DNA of 62,840 nucleotides from Methylobacterium amylolyticum (GTDB lineage: Bacteria > Pseudomonadota > Alphaproteobacteria > Rhizobiales > Beijerinckiaceae): NCBI RefSeq assembly GCF_030700245.1, contig NZ_JAUYZI010000038.1, forward strand, positions 1 to 62,840, given 5' to 3'. Numbering within the stretch: the stretch's first letter is position 1; every line of letters begins with the position of its first letter. A model generated the notes under the pieces. The model saw only the letters and a list, made by a program, of their open reading frames with translations. It did no database searches and had not been told where the DNA came from. Shown here one piece after another: positions 44,314 through 50,743 of the stretch. The translations under genes were made by a program, and so were the position numbers.

Positions 44314-44757
44314 ATGCCCGACACAGAGACCCTGACCGAGGCGGAGGGCGTGCTGCCCGACGCGGCGCTGCGCCCGGCGATCCATCTCGACCACTGCGTC
44401 ATCCACGTCGGCGAGTGGGCGCGGTCGAACCCGTTCTACCGGGACGTGCTCGGCGCCGAGGTGATCGCGCACGGCGCCGGCTTCGTCTACCGGTTCGGCG
44501 GCGTGCAGTTGAACTGCCACGGCCCCGGCGTGCGGGCCGAGCCGGTGGCCGCCGAGCCCGTCATGCCCGGCAACAGCGACCTGTGCTTCCGCTGGTCGGG
44601 CACGATCGAGGAGGCGATGGCCCACCTGGAGACCTTCGGCGTGCCGGTCGAGCTGGGGCCGGTGGAGCGGCACGGGGCCGCGGGGACCGGGATCAGCGTC
44701 TACTTCCGCGACCCGGACGGCTCGCTGATGGAGTTCATCACCTACCCGCCGGAGTGA
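44314..44757 (+). CDS. VOC family (glyoxalase/dioxygenase-like) protein
   Basis: A 147-residue protein with one vicinal-oxygen-chelate module: HLDHCVIHVGEWARSNPFYRDVLGAEVI (metal His and FYRDVLG signature) and VYFRDPDGSLMEFITYP with the Glu ligand at the end. Family members act as glyoxalase, dioxygenase or resistance enzymes; substrate unknown. Stop is four bases from the convergent cNMP-binding gene. Confidence 0.88.
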   Translation: MPDTETLTEAEGVLPDAALRPAIHLDHCVIHVGEWARSNPFYRDVLGAEVIAHGAGFVYRFGGVQLNCHGPGVRAEPVAAEPVMPGNSDLCFRWSGTIEEAMAHLETFGVPVELGPVERHGAAGTGISVYFRDPDGSLMEFITYPPE

Positions 44758-44761
44758 GGGG

Positions 44762-45205
44762 TCAGGCCCGGCTCTCGGCCAGCGCCTGGTTCGTCTGCTC
44801 CAGGCGCAGGGCCAGGACGCGCATCAGGGCGATGCTGATCTGCGGGAACTGCGCCAGAAGCTCCAGGAACACGCCGCGGTCGATGCGCAGGGCGGTGACC
44901 GCGGTCTCGGCCGTCACCGTGGCGGAGCGGGGCTGCTCGGCCAGGATGCCCATCTCGCCGACGAGGGCGTCGGGCCCGAGCAGGGCGAGGCGCACCGGGC
45001 CGGCGGGACCGTCGAGGCTCACCTCGGCGTTGCCCTGGAGGATGACGTAGGCCGCGTCTGCGACGTCGCCCCGGGCGAAGAAGCGCTGGCCCGGCTCGAA
45101 ATGGACCCGCTCGCTGGTGAAGGCCAGGAGCTTCAGGCGCGCCGGCTCCACCTCGCGGAACAGCGGCACCTGCTTCAGGGAGGAAACCTCGGTGTCGAGG
45201 GTCAT
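44762..45205 (-). CDS. Cyclic-nucleotide-binding domain protein
   Basis: A 147-residue stand-alone cNMP-binding domain: LFREVEPARLKLLAF, PGQRFFARGDVADAAYVILQGNAEVSL, LLGPDALVGEMGILAEQPRSATVTAETAVTALRI (phosphate-binding cassette GEMGIL..RSATV). There is no DNA-binding helix-turn-helix, so it is not a CRP-type regulator; it may sense cAMP or another ligand for a partner protein. Starts ATG 45205. Confidence 0.87.
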   Translation of the reverse strand: MTLDTEVSSLKQVPLFREVEPARLKLLAFTSERVHFEPGQRFFARGDVADAAYVILQGNAEVSLDGPAGPVRLALLGPDALVGEMGILAEQPRSATVTAETAVTALRIDRGVFLELLAQFPQISIALMRVLALRLEQTNQALAESRA

Positions 45206-45266
45206 GCGCGGGCTCCGCGACGCGTTTCACGCCCGGGCGGGGTGTGCCGGACCGGTCCGTGCAACC

Positions 45267-46091
45267 ATGCGGCTCGTCGGCCGCTTGTCCAGCCCCGCCG
45301 CGGGTCGCATCCTCGCGGCCGCGCTCGTCATTCTCGGCTGCGGCGTCGCTCCGGCGGGGGCGCGCCTCGTCCGGGCCGACCTCGACCGGGTCGGCGTCGA
45401 GCCCGGCCCGGGGGCGCGGGCGCCCCTCGACCTCGGGCTGACCGACGCGGGCTCGGAGCGGCCGACCACCCTCGGGCAGGCGCTCGGCGGCCGGCCGGCC
45501 CTGCTTCTTCCTGTGGACTACACCTGCGGCAACGTCTGCGACCCGATGGTGACGCTGTCGGCCGCGGCGCTGGCCGCGACCGGCCTCCCGGCAGCGGATC
45601 GCGGCCTCGTGCTGGTGGGCATCGATCCGCGCGACGATGCCGCCGCGGCGCGGCGCCTCCTGGCCGACACGCTGGGCGACGGGACGGGGCCGGTGCGGGC
45701 CCTGGTCGCGGATCGCGACGCGGTGACGCGGCTGACCGCCGCTCTCGGCTACCGCTTCGCCTACGATCCCGGCACCGACAGCTTCGCCCACCCCGCGGCG
45801 GCGCTGCTGCTGACCGGGGACGGCCGGGTGTCGCGCGTCCTCTCGCCGCTGGCGCTCAACGGCCGCGACCTGCGGCTCGCCCTGACCGAGGCGGGCGACG
45901 GCCGGGTCGGGACGCTGGCCGACCGTCTCACCCTGCTCTGCTACGGCTACGACGCCGCGAGCGGCGTCTACACGCCGCTCGTCCGACGGATCCTCACGGT
46001 AGCCGGGATCGCCACGATCCTCGGCATCGGCGGCCTCGTCCTCTTGCTGATCCGCGTCTCGCACCGGCGCGCCCGCGACGCGGCGGGCTGA
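45267..46091 (+). CDS. SCO1/SenC-like copper chaperone or thiol protein
   Basis: The 274-residue protein has a signal peptide or N-terminal anchor (LSSPAAGRILAAALVILGCGVAPAGA), a thioredoxin-fold domain with the SCO motif DYTCGNVCDPMV (CxxxC), a later conserved His in DSFAHPAAAL, and a C-terminal helix (TVAGIATILGIGGLVLLLIRVS). SCO proteins deliver copper to cytochrome oxidase. The second membrane helix is unusual for SCO1. Divergent from the cNMP gene. Confidence 0.83.
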   Translation: MRLVGRLSSPAAGRILAAALVILGCGVAPAGARLVRADLDRVGVEPGPGARAPLDLGLTDAGSERPTTLGQALGGRPALLLPVDYTCGNVCDPMVTLSAAALAATGLPAADRGLVLVGIDPRDDAAAARRLLADTLGDGTGPVRALVADRDAVTRLTAALGYRFAYDPGTDSFAHPAAALLLTGDGRVSRVLSPLALNGRDLRLALTEAGDGRVGTLADRLTLLCYGYDAASGVYTPLVRRILTVAGIATILGIGGLVLLLIRVSHRRARDAAG

Positions 46092-46112
46092 CGCGCCGCC
46101 CGGAGCCGCCCC

Positions 46113-46313
46113 TCAGCGCTCGGTCGCGAGGCCCTGCTTGGCCGCGCTCGGGGCGTCGCGCTTGGCGCTGGCGTTCGGCTGGGGCGAATCGATGGGATCC
46201 TCGCGCGTGGTCGGCGTCGCGCTGTCCTCCGGTGCCGGCACCGGGGGGAGCGGCGGCGTGTTCGGCTCGACGCCGGGAGCGCCCCCCTTCTTCACCATAT
46301 CGCGATTGGTCAT
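46113..46313 (-). CDS. Small hypothetical Pro/Ser/Asp-rich protein (66 aa)
   Basis: From ATG 46313 the product is MTNRDMVKKGGAPGVEPNTPP..., low complexity and hydrophilic, and likely unfolded. GGAGAG lies nine bases before this ATG, while the in-frame ATG at 46322 abuts the site. Convergent with the SCO gene (21 bp). A weak EcfG-like match (GCAAC-N17-CGTT, 46392-46417) lies upstream. Confidence 0.55.
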   Translation of the reverse strand: MTNRDMVKKGGAPGVEPNTPPLPPVPAPEDSATPTTREDPIDSPQPNASAKRDAPSAAKQGLATER

Positions 46314-46470
46314 GCCTGCCATCTCTCCACGCCGCCGCCGATCCCCGCGCGCGGGCCTGAGGGCGCACGGGCGACGACCGATATGCCGGGCAACGCGTGG
46401 GCGCGGGCGGCGGTTGCCGCCAAGCTTAAGCGTAAGCACGGCTTTGCGGGAGCTTGAGCAGGCGCCCAGA

Positions 46471-46495
46471 GGAACCTTGGTTATTGCTGAAGGTT
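46471..46495 (+). promoter_or_regulatory. EcfG-type promoter (one mismatch) for the KGG gene
   Basis: GGAAC (46471-46475), a 16-base spacer and GGTT (46492-46495): one mismatch to the alphaproteobacterial general stress sigma consensus GGAAC-N16/17-CGTT. The gene starts 35 bp downstream. Confidence 0.55.
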
Positions 46496-46530
46496 GATGC
46501 ACGAGTGAAGCGAAGCCTGAGGAGGAACTG

Positions 46531-46719
46531 ATGGCGTCCGGGAATTCGACCTCCAAGCGGGGGTTTGCGTCGATGAACATCGAGCGGCAGCGCGAGATCG
46601 CCAGCAAGGGCGGCCGCAGCGTGCCGGCCGAGAAGCGCTCGTTCTCCCAGGACCGCGAACTGGCCTCTTCGGCCGGGCGCAAGGGCGGCCAGTCGACCGG
46701 AACGGGCCGCGCCGACTAG
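46531..46719 (+). CDS. KGG-domain stress-induced small protein
   Basis: A 62-residue hydrophilic protein with two KGG repeats, REIASKGGRSVPAEKRSFS and AGRKGGQS, the con-10/GsiB-like pattern seen in stress and desiccation proteins. A GAGGAGG site precedes ATG 46531, and an EcfG-type promoter lies 35 bp upstream. Its own intrinsic terminator follows. A member of the general stress regulon by inference. Confidence 0.85.
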   Translation: MASGNSTSKRGFASMNIERQREIASKGGRSVPAEKRSFSQDRELASSAGRKGGQSTGTGRAD

Positions 46720-46741
46720 CGGCCTCCACGATTCGACCGCC

Positions 46742-46776
46742 ACGGCGCCGCGTCATCCGACCGGCGCCGTTTTTTT
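46742..46776 (+). terminator. Intrinsic terminator after the KGG gene
   Basis: A 9-bp stem ACGGCGCCG/CGGCGCCGT (46742-46750, 46762-46770) with an 11-base loop and then seven T residues up to 46776, 23 bp after the KGG stop. Confidence 0.9.
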
Positions 46777-46808
46777 GTCCGGTCCCTGCCGTAAGCCCGG
46801 CTCTCCAA

Positions 46809-46847
46809 CGCGAAGGCCCGCCGGATCGTATCCGGCGGGCCTTCGCG
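46809..46847. terminator. Perfect 17-bp hairpin between convergent KGG and the 121-aa gene
   Basis: CGCGAAGGCCCGCCGGA and its exact complement separated by five bases. It lacks a T-run on either strand, so it may reinforce termination or act as a repeat rather than a classic terminator. Confidence 0.55.
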
Positions 46848-46892
46848 CGTAGGGCCGATCGACGTCGCGGGATTTCCGCGAGGGGTTGACCC

Positions 46893-47258
46893 TCAGGAGA
46901 TGCAGCGGCCGGGCGTCATGCGGCGCGCCTCGGGTCCGACCAGCGAACTCAGGGCCGTCTCGCAGCCCTCGCGCACCATCCGGCGAGGCTGCTTCAGAAC
47001 CGGCTTGATGTCGATCTCCGGCCCCTCGCTCGCCATCGGCTGCGACCGGGTCTCGCCGCGCTGGACGCCGGCGACGCGGGTGGGGCTGATCGCCAGCGAA
47101 GCCGGGCGCATCCCGGGCAACACGACCGGGACGATGGGGGCGGCCACCGGGGCCGGAGGCGCCCAGCGATCGGCGGTCTCGCGCACGACGGGCTGGACGA
47201 GAACGGTCAAGAGAGCGGCCGGCGCACTGACACCCAGGAGGAAACCAGACCGCAGCAT
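46893..47258 (-). CDS. Hypothetical secreted/periplasmic protein (121 aa), likely stress-induced
   Basis: A 121-residue protein with an N-terminal signal or anchor (MLRSGFLLGVSAPAALLTVLVQPV), a Pro/Ala/Val-rich middle, and a C-terminal part with two Cys (REGCETALSS and GRCIS). No family recognised. A perfect EcfG consensus (47300-47324, minus) sits 42 bp upstream, so it likely belongs to the general stress regulon. Confidence 0.65.
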   Translation of the reverse strand: MLRSGFLLGVSAPAALLTVLVQPVVRETADRWAPPAPVAAPIVPVVLPGMRPASLAISPTRVAGVQRGETRSQPMASEGPEIDIKPVLKQPRRMVREGCETALSSLVGPEARRMTPGRCIS

Positions 47259-47299
47259 CGCCCAAACCCCTTCGCGAGAGCTTGACAGGATATTCGCTT

Positions 47300-47324
47300 A
47301 ACGCGCCCTGCAATCGCAGGTTCC
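47300..47324 (-). promoter_or_regulatory. EcfG promoter of the 121-aa gene
   Basis: On the minus strand, GGAAC (47324-47320), a 16-base spacer and CGTT (47303-47300): a perfect match to the alphaproteobacterial EcfG consensus. Confidence 0.75.
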
Positions 47325-47454
47325 TCGACTGTCACGCTTCTTCAGCGATCAGTATTCGACGCGGATCCGAAGCGGCGTGCGGGGGCGCACGCGGGCCGTC
47401 CACACCCATCCCGTGTGGCCTTCAGATCACAGACGTCGAAATAATGGGTCGCGC

Positions 47455-47479
47455 GGAACCGCGGGCCGGCTCGGCCGTT
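47455..47479 (+). promoter_or_regulatory. EcfG promoter of a candidate small RNA
   Basis: GGAAC (47455-47459), 16-base spacer (47460-47475), CGTT (47476-47479), a perfect consensus with no coding gene behind it. The transcript would start near 47485 and end at the terminator near 47575. Confidence 0.75.
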
Positions 47480-47484
47480 CTCAT

Positions 47485-47576
47485 AGGACCCGGCCACCTG
47501 GTCCTCCCCGCATTCCCCTTGTGCATCGGCCGGAACCTAACCGACGGGCTGGAGCTTTCTCCGGCCCGTTTTTTTG
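47485..47576 (+). ncRNA. Candidate general-stress small RNA (GsrN-like)
   Basis: About 90 nt between a perfect EcfG promoter and an intrinsic terminator. It folds into a 5' hairpin (AGGACC 47485-47490 with GGTCCT 47500-47505), then a largely unpaired C-rich region (CCCCGCATTCCCCTT, 47506-47520), then the terminator stem. C-rich, anti-Shine-Dalgarno-like loops are typical of alphaproteobacterial stress sRNAs such as Caulobacter GsrN, which is also driven by the stress sigma. The gene lies about 220 bp downstream of phyR's end. No sequence identity to GsrN is claimed. Confidence 0.55.
47544..47575 (+). terminator. Intrinsic terminator of the candidate sRNA
   Basis: An 11-bp stem (47544-47554 with 47559-47569, one G-U pair), loop CTTT, and seven T residues at 47569-47575. 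No plus-strand coding gene precedes it. Confidence 0.85.
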
Positions 47577-47593
47577 TGCCCGGAGCTCGAACA

Positions 47594-47627
47594 CGAAAAA
47601 GCCCCGGCCGAGGCCGGGGCTTTTTCG
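47594..47627. terminator. Bidirectional terminator downstream of phyR
   Basis: A 16-bp perfect stem CGAAAAAGCCCCGGCC / GGCCGGGGCTTTTTCG; A-run and T-run flank the GC core so it works both ways. It ends the minus-strand phyR transcript (stop at 47698). Confidence 0.88.
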
Positions 47628-47697
47628 TTGCGTCACCTCTTGAGGGATGTCGCGCCGTTCGGATCGGGCCCGCTCGGCGGCGGTACGGTGCCCGGGA

Positions 47698-48501
47698 TCA
47701 GGCGGATTTCGCCTCTCGCCGCCGGGCCGTCTGCTGGAAGAACAGGGCTTGGCTGATCACGGCCGAGACGTTGGCGGGCTGGAACGGCTTGGCGATCAGG
47801 AACGCCGGCTCCGGACGCTCGCCGGTGAGGAACCGCTCGGGATAGGCGGTGATGAAGATCACCGGAACCTCGAAGGTCTTCAGCAGGTCGTTCACCGCGT
47901 CGAGGCCGGACGAGCCGTCGGCGAGCTGGATGTCCGCCAGGATCAGGCCGGGGCGCTTGCCGCCGCCGGCGATCTTGATCGCCTCGCTGCGGGTGCGGGC
48001 CACGCCGATGACGTTGTGGCCGAGGCCCTCGACCAGCGCTTCGAGATCCATGGCGATCAGCGGCTCGTCCTCGATGATGAGGATCTCGGTCGCCATGTCG
48101 GCGGCGAGCTCGCGGCCGGCCTCGTCGACGAGGTCGCGCACCTCGGACACGTCGACCCCGAGGATGATCGCGGCGTCCTCCTCCGAGAAGCCTTCGAGGC
48201 AGGAGAGCAGGAAGGCCTGCCGCGGCAACGGCGTGATCTGGCCCAGCCGCACCTCGGCCGGCAGGTCGTGCTGCACCTGCTCGCTTCGCCCGTTCACGGA
48301 CAGCGAATTCCAGATGCGCGTGAAGACGCGGAAGAGATCAGCCTTGAGGTTGGTGCTGCGACCCAGCGTATCCGGCTCGTTGACCAGCGTCTCCAGGGTC
48401 GCCGCCACGTAGGCGTCGCCCGCGACTTGGCTCCCGGTGAGGGCGCGCGCGTACCGGCGCAGGTACGGCAGATGCTGCACCACGAGTTGCGATGTCGACA
48501 T
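47698..48501 (-). CDS. phyR: General stress response regulator PhyR (anti-anti-sigma)
   Basis: The 267-residue protein joins a sigma-factor-like N-terminal domain (1-135, with YVAATLETLV and FSEEDAAIILGV) to a receiver domain (138-255: LIIEDEPLIA, phospho-acceptor Asp190 in LILADIQLADGSS, Lys238 in AKPF). When phosphorylated, PhyR binds the anti-sigma NepR and frees sigma EcfG, the core partner switch of the alphaproteobacterial general stress response, first described in Methylobacterium. AGGGGA precedes ATG 48501. It is divergent from nepR with a perfect EcfG promoter each way. Confidence 0.97.
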   Translation of the reverse strand: MSTSQLVVQHLPYLRRYARALTGSQVAGDAYVAATLETLVNEPDTLGRSTNLKADLFRVFTRIWNSLSVNGRSEQVQHDLPAEVRLGQITPLPRQAFLLSCLEGFSEEDAAIILGVDVSEVRDLVDEAGRELAADMATEILIIEDEPLIAMDLEALVEGLGHNVIGVARTRSEAIKIAGGGKRPGLILADIQLADGSSGLDAVNDLLKTFEVPVIFITAYPERFLTGERPEPAFLIAKPFQPANVSAVISQALFFQQTARRREAKSA

Positions 48502-48601
48502 TCGATCCCCTGTGCCTCGCCGTCGTCCCGGCCGCGATGGACGCCCGGTCGTCGACCGAAGCGGCGCCGGGGCCGGCGTTGTTGTGCGCAGCCTGTCGCC
48601 C

Positions 48602-48626
48602 AACGCGGCGGCCGCCGCTCCGTTCC
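48602..48626 (-). promoter_or_regulatory. EcfG promoter of phyR
   Basis: GGAAC (48626-48622), 16-base spacer and CGTT (48605-48602) on the minus strand: perfect consensus about 100 bp before phyR's start. Indicates positive feedback by EcfG. Confidence 0.8.
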
Positions 48627-48637
48627 ACCCCCGGGGC

Positions 48638-48662
48638 GGAACCGATCCAGCGGGCGAGCGTT
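48638..48662 (+). promoter_or_regulatory. EcfG promoter of nepR
   Basis: GGAAC (48638-48642), 16-base spacer, CGTT (48659-48662): perfect consensus. It lies back to back with the phyR promoter, 11 bp apart. Confidence 0.8.
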
Positions 48663-48737
48663 GCAGGCGCAGCCATGACGTATGTCGAGCCGCAGCACAA
48701 TGTGGCCGGGCCGGTGACGGCAGTGAGGGGCGCGTGG

Positions 48738-48986
48738 ATGACGGATGAGGAGAAGGAAGCGGGCACTCGGTCCGGCGACGCGCCGACCGATCCTGCTTCG
48801 CGCCTCCGTGCGGACGACGCGGACGGGGTGGGGGCCAAGCGGCGCGCACCGCTCAGCGAGCACGCCCGGACACGCATCGCGACGCAGTTGCGGGCGATGT
48901 ACGACAGCGTGGCGCAGCAGCCGGTCCCGGATCGGTTCGCGGACTTGATCGCACGCCTCGACGCCGCCGAGCGGAAGGGCCCCTGA
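48738..48986 (+). CDS. nepR: Anti-sigma factor NepR
   Basis: The 82-residue protein has an unstructured N-terminus and the NepR core RTRIATQLRAMYDSVAQQPVPDRFADLIARLDAAE (here split: RTRIATQLRAMYDSVAQQP then VPDRFADLIARLD). NepR sequesters EcfG until PhyR-P displaces it. GAGGGG sits seven bases before ATG 48738; ATG 48675 in the same frame would be too close to the predicted transcription start. ecfG itself is not beside it here. Confidence 0.9.
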   Translation: MTDEEKEAGTRSGDAPTDPASRLRADDADGVGAKRRAPLSEHARTRIATQLRAMYDSVAQQPVPDRFADLIARLDAAERKGP

Positions 48987-49021
48987 GCGGCCTGCCTTCT
49001 TAAGCATGAGACACCGTGGGA

Positions 49022-49049
49022 GGCACGGAAAGCCGAGGCTTCCCGTGCC
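49022..49049. terminator. Hairpin between convergent nepR and the DUF1328 gene
   Basis: A stem of about 12-13 bp (GGCACGGAAAGCC with GGCTTCCCGTGCC, one mismatch, 2-base loop) without a strong T-run. Serves as a likely shared transcription end for the two convergent genes. Confidence 0.6.
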
Positions 49050-49058
49050 GACCGTACT

Positions 49059-49235
49059 CTACAGGGTCGGCGAGCGGCCCCGCATCAGGCCGATGACGGC
49101 GGAGATGGCGAAGAGGACGATGGCCACGAAGAAGACGAGCTTGGCGGCTTCCATGGCAGTTCCGGCGATGCCGCCGAACCCGAGAAGCGCGGCCACGAGC
49201 GCGACCACGAGGAATGTAACGGCCCAACCCAGCAT
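49059..49235 (-). CDS. DUF1328 small membrane protein (YtjA-like)
   Basis: A 58-residue protein with two membrane helices: MLGWAVTFLVVALVAALLGFGGIAG and AAKLVFFVAIVLFAISAVIGLM, the DUF1328 pattern. Such proteins are often stress-induced; a perfect EcfG promoter lies 60 bp upstream (49294-49318). Start ATG 49235. Confidence 0.88.
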   Translation of the reverse strand: MLGWAVTFLVVALVAALLGFGGIAGTAMEAAKLVFFVAIVLFAISAVIGLMRGRSPTL

Positions 49236-49293
49236 CGTACGAATCCTTCTGACTGTGCAGGCGCCGCTGTATTCGCGCCGCGATTGCCTTGAA

Positions 49294-49318
49294 AACGCCA
49301 AGTTTCCCATTCGGTTCC
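49294..49318 (-). promoter_or_regulatory. EcfG promoter of the DUF1328 gene
   Basis: On the minus strand, GGAAC (49318-49314), 16-base spacer and CGTT (49297-49294): perfect consensus, 60 bp ahead of the start. Confidence 0.78.
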
Positions 49319-49372
49319 AGGGGCTGCCGTCACGCTGGGGGGATGCGCCGCAGGCCCGATTTCGGGGCCGGC

Positions 49373-49397
49373 GGAACGGCGGCGCCGGCGCGACGTT
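49373..49397 (+). promoter_or_regulatory. EcfG promoter of the 81-aa gene
   Basis: GGAAC (49373-49377), 16-base spacer, CGTT (49394-49397), perfect consensus 44 bp before ATG 49441 and divergent from the DUF1328 promoter. Confidence 0.75.
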
Positions 49398-49440
49398 CGA
49401 CGAAGGATCATCGAAGGACCAACGACCAGCGGGATCAGCG

Positions 49441-49686
49441 ATGCAGGACACCGTCCAAGGTACAGGGCGCCAAGATACGGAGCGCCACGATTCAGGTCGG
49501 TCGAACCGGGACCGCTCGGACGCGATCCGGTCGAAGGCCGCCCGTCTGACCGGACGCATCGCCGGAGCCCTGGCTGCGGCGGCCGAGGCGGCCTCCGAGG
49601 CGATTCACGGAGCGCTCCGGCCGGAGCCCACCCTCCAGCCGATCCCCGTGCGGGCGCGCCGCGGCCGGGCGCAGATCCGGCGCTGA
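49441..49686 (+). CDS. Hypothetical basic protein (81 aa), likely stress-induced
   Basis: An 81-residue, mostly hydrophilic protein: an Arg/Asp/Gln-rich start, a short Ala-rich helix (RIAGALAAAAEAASEAIHG) and an Arg-rich tail. No family recognised. Its upstream EcfG promoter places it in the general stress regulon. Start ATG 49441. Confidence 0.6.
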   Translation: MQDTVQGTGRQDTERHDSGRSNRDRSDAIRSKAARLTGRIAGALAAAAEAASEAIHGALRPEPTLQPIPVRARRGRAQIRR

Positions 49687-49785
49687 GGCCGCGGCCGCAC
49701 CGAGCGTTCCGCGGGCCTCGCAGCGCGGGTTTGCCGCCCGCCGCCCCATGGCGTAGGTGCCGCCGTCGGGCGGAGCGGAGCGCGG

Positions 49786-50718
49786 ATGGCGGACGGGGAC
49801 GAGAGCGGGCCGGCCTTCGAGGCGGCGATGCCCGCGCCGGGACGCATCGAGGCGGTGGCCCCGCTGATCCGCCGGCGCGTCGCGGGCAACGGCGGTTCCT
49901 TCACCGCCAGCGGCACCTGCACCTACGTGGTCGGCCGCGGCCGCGTCGCGGTGATCGACCCGGGCCCGGAGGATCCGGACCACGTCGCCGGCCTGCTCGC
50001 GGATCTCGCGGGCGAGACGGTCGAGGCGATCGTCGTCACCCACACCCACCGGGACCATTCGCCGGGTGCGCGGCTCCTCAAGGCCCGGACCGGCGCGCCG
50101 ATCGTCGGCTGCGGCCCGCACCGGGCGGCCCGGGCGCTGGGCGCCGGCGAGGTGCCGGCCCTCGACGCCAGCGCCGACCGGGCGCACGCGCCCGACCGGA
50201 TCCTCGCGGAAGGCGAGACGGTCGCGGGACCGGGCTGGAACCTCGTCGCGGTCGAGACGCCCGGCCACACCATGAACCATCTCGCCTTCAGTCTGCCGGA
50301 GGCGGACGCGCTGTTCTCGGGCGACCACGTGATGGCGTGGTCGACGACGATCGTCGCCCCGCCGGACGGGCAGATGCGCGCCTACATGGAGTCTCTCGAC
50401 AAGCTGCGCGGCCGGAGCGAGGCGACCTACTGGCCGGGCCACGGCGGCCCGGTGCGCGACCCGGCCCGGTTCGTGCGCGGGCTGATGGGCCACCGCCGCC
50501 AGCGCGAGGTCGCGATCCGGGCGCGGCTCGCCGCCGGTGACGGGCGCATCCCGGAGATCGTCGCGGCGATCTACCAGGGCCTCGCCCCGCGCCTGCGGGG
50601 CGCCGCCGCCCTGTCGGTCTTCGCCCACCTGGAGGATCTGGTCGGGCGCGGGCTCGCCGTCAGCGACGGGCCACCGCGGCTCGACGGGCTCTACGCGCCG
50701 GGCGACGCCGCGGCCTGA
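49786..50718 (+). CDS. MBL-fold metallo-hydrolase (LACTB2/CPSF-like)
   Basis: A 310-residue beta-lactamase-fold enzyme with the metal motif THTHRDHSPGA (about 86), GHTMNHLAFSL (about 160), LFSGDHVMAW (about 180) and WPGHGGPV (about 225), then a C-terminal helical region as in LACTB2-type endoribonuclease/hydrolases. It probably hydrolyses an ester or RNA; substrate unknown. Starts ATG 49786. Confidence 0.9.
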   Translation: MADGDESGPAFEAAMPAPGRIEAVAPLIRRRVAGNGGSFTASGTCTYVVGRGRVAVIDPGPEDPDHVAGLLADLAGETVEAIVVTHTHRDHSPGARLLKARTGAPIVGCGPHRAARALGAGEVPALDASADRAHAPDRILAEGETVAGPGWNLVAVETPGHTMNHLAFSLPEADALFSGDHVMAWSTTIVAPPDGQMRAYMESLDKLRGRSEATYWPGHGGPVRDPARFVRGLMGHRRQREVAIRARLAAGDGRIPEIVAAIYQGLAPRLRGAAALSVFAHLEDLVGRGLAVSDGPPRLDGLYAPGDAAA

Positions 50719-50743
50719 GGACGCGCGGCACCCGCCGGAGACC

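Noticed and set aside
46392..46417. EcfG-like site (GCAAC-N17-CGTT) ahead of the 66-aa gene
   Set aside because: Mismatch in the -35 element and a different spacing from all neighbouring matches.
46809..46847. Perfect 17-bp hairpin considered as a riboswitch or sRNA
   Set aside because: No promoter or T-run, and placement between convergent genes fits a transcription barrier better.
47282..47845. 187-codon open frame through the sRNA region and the end of phyR
   Set aside because: It crosses two intrinsic terminators and runs antisense into phyR; Arg/Ala/Gly-rich without domain.
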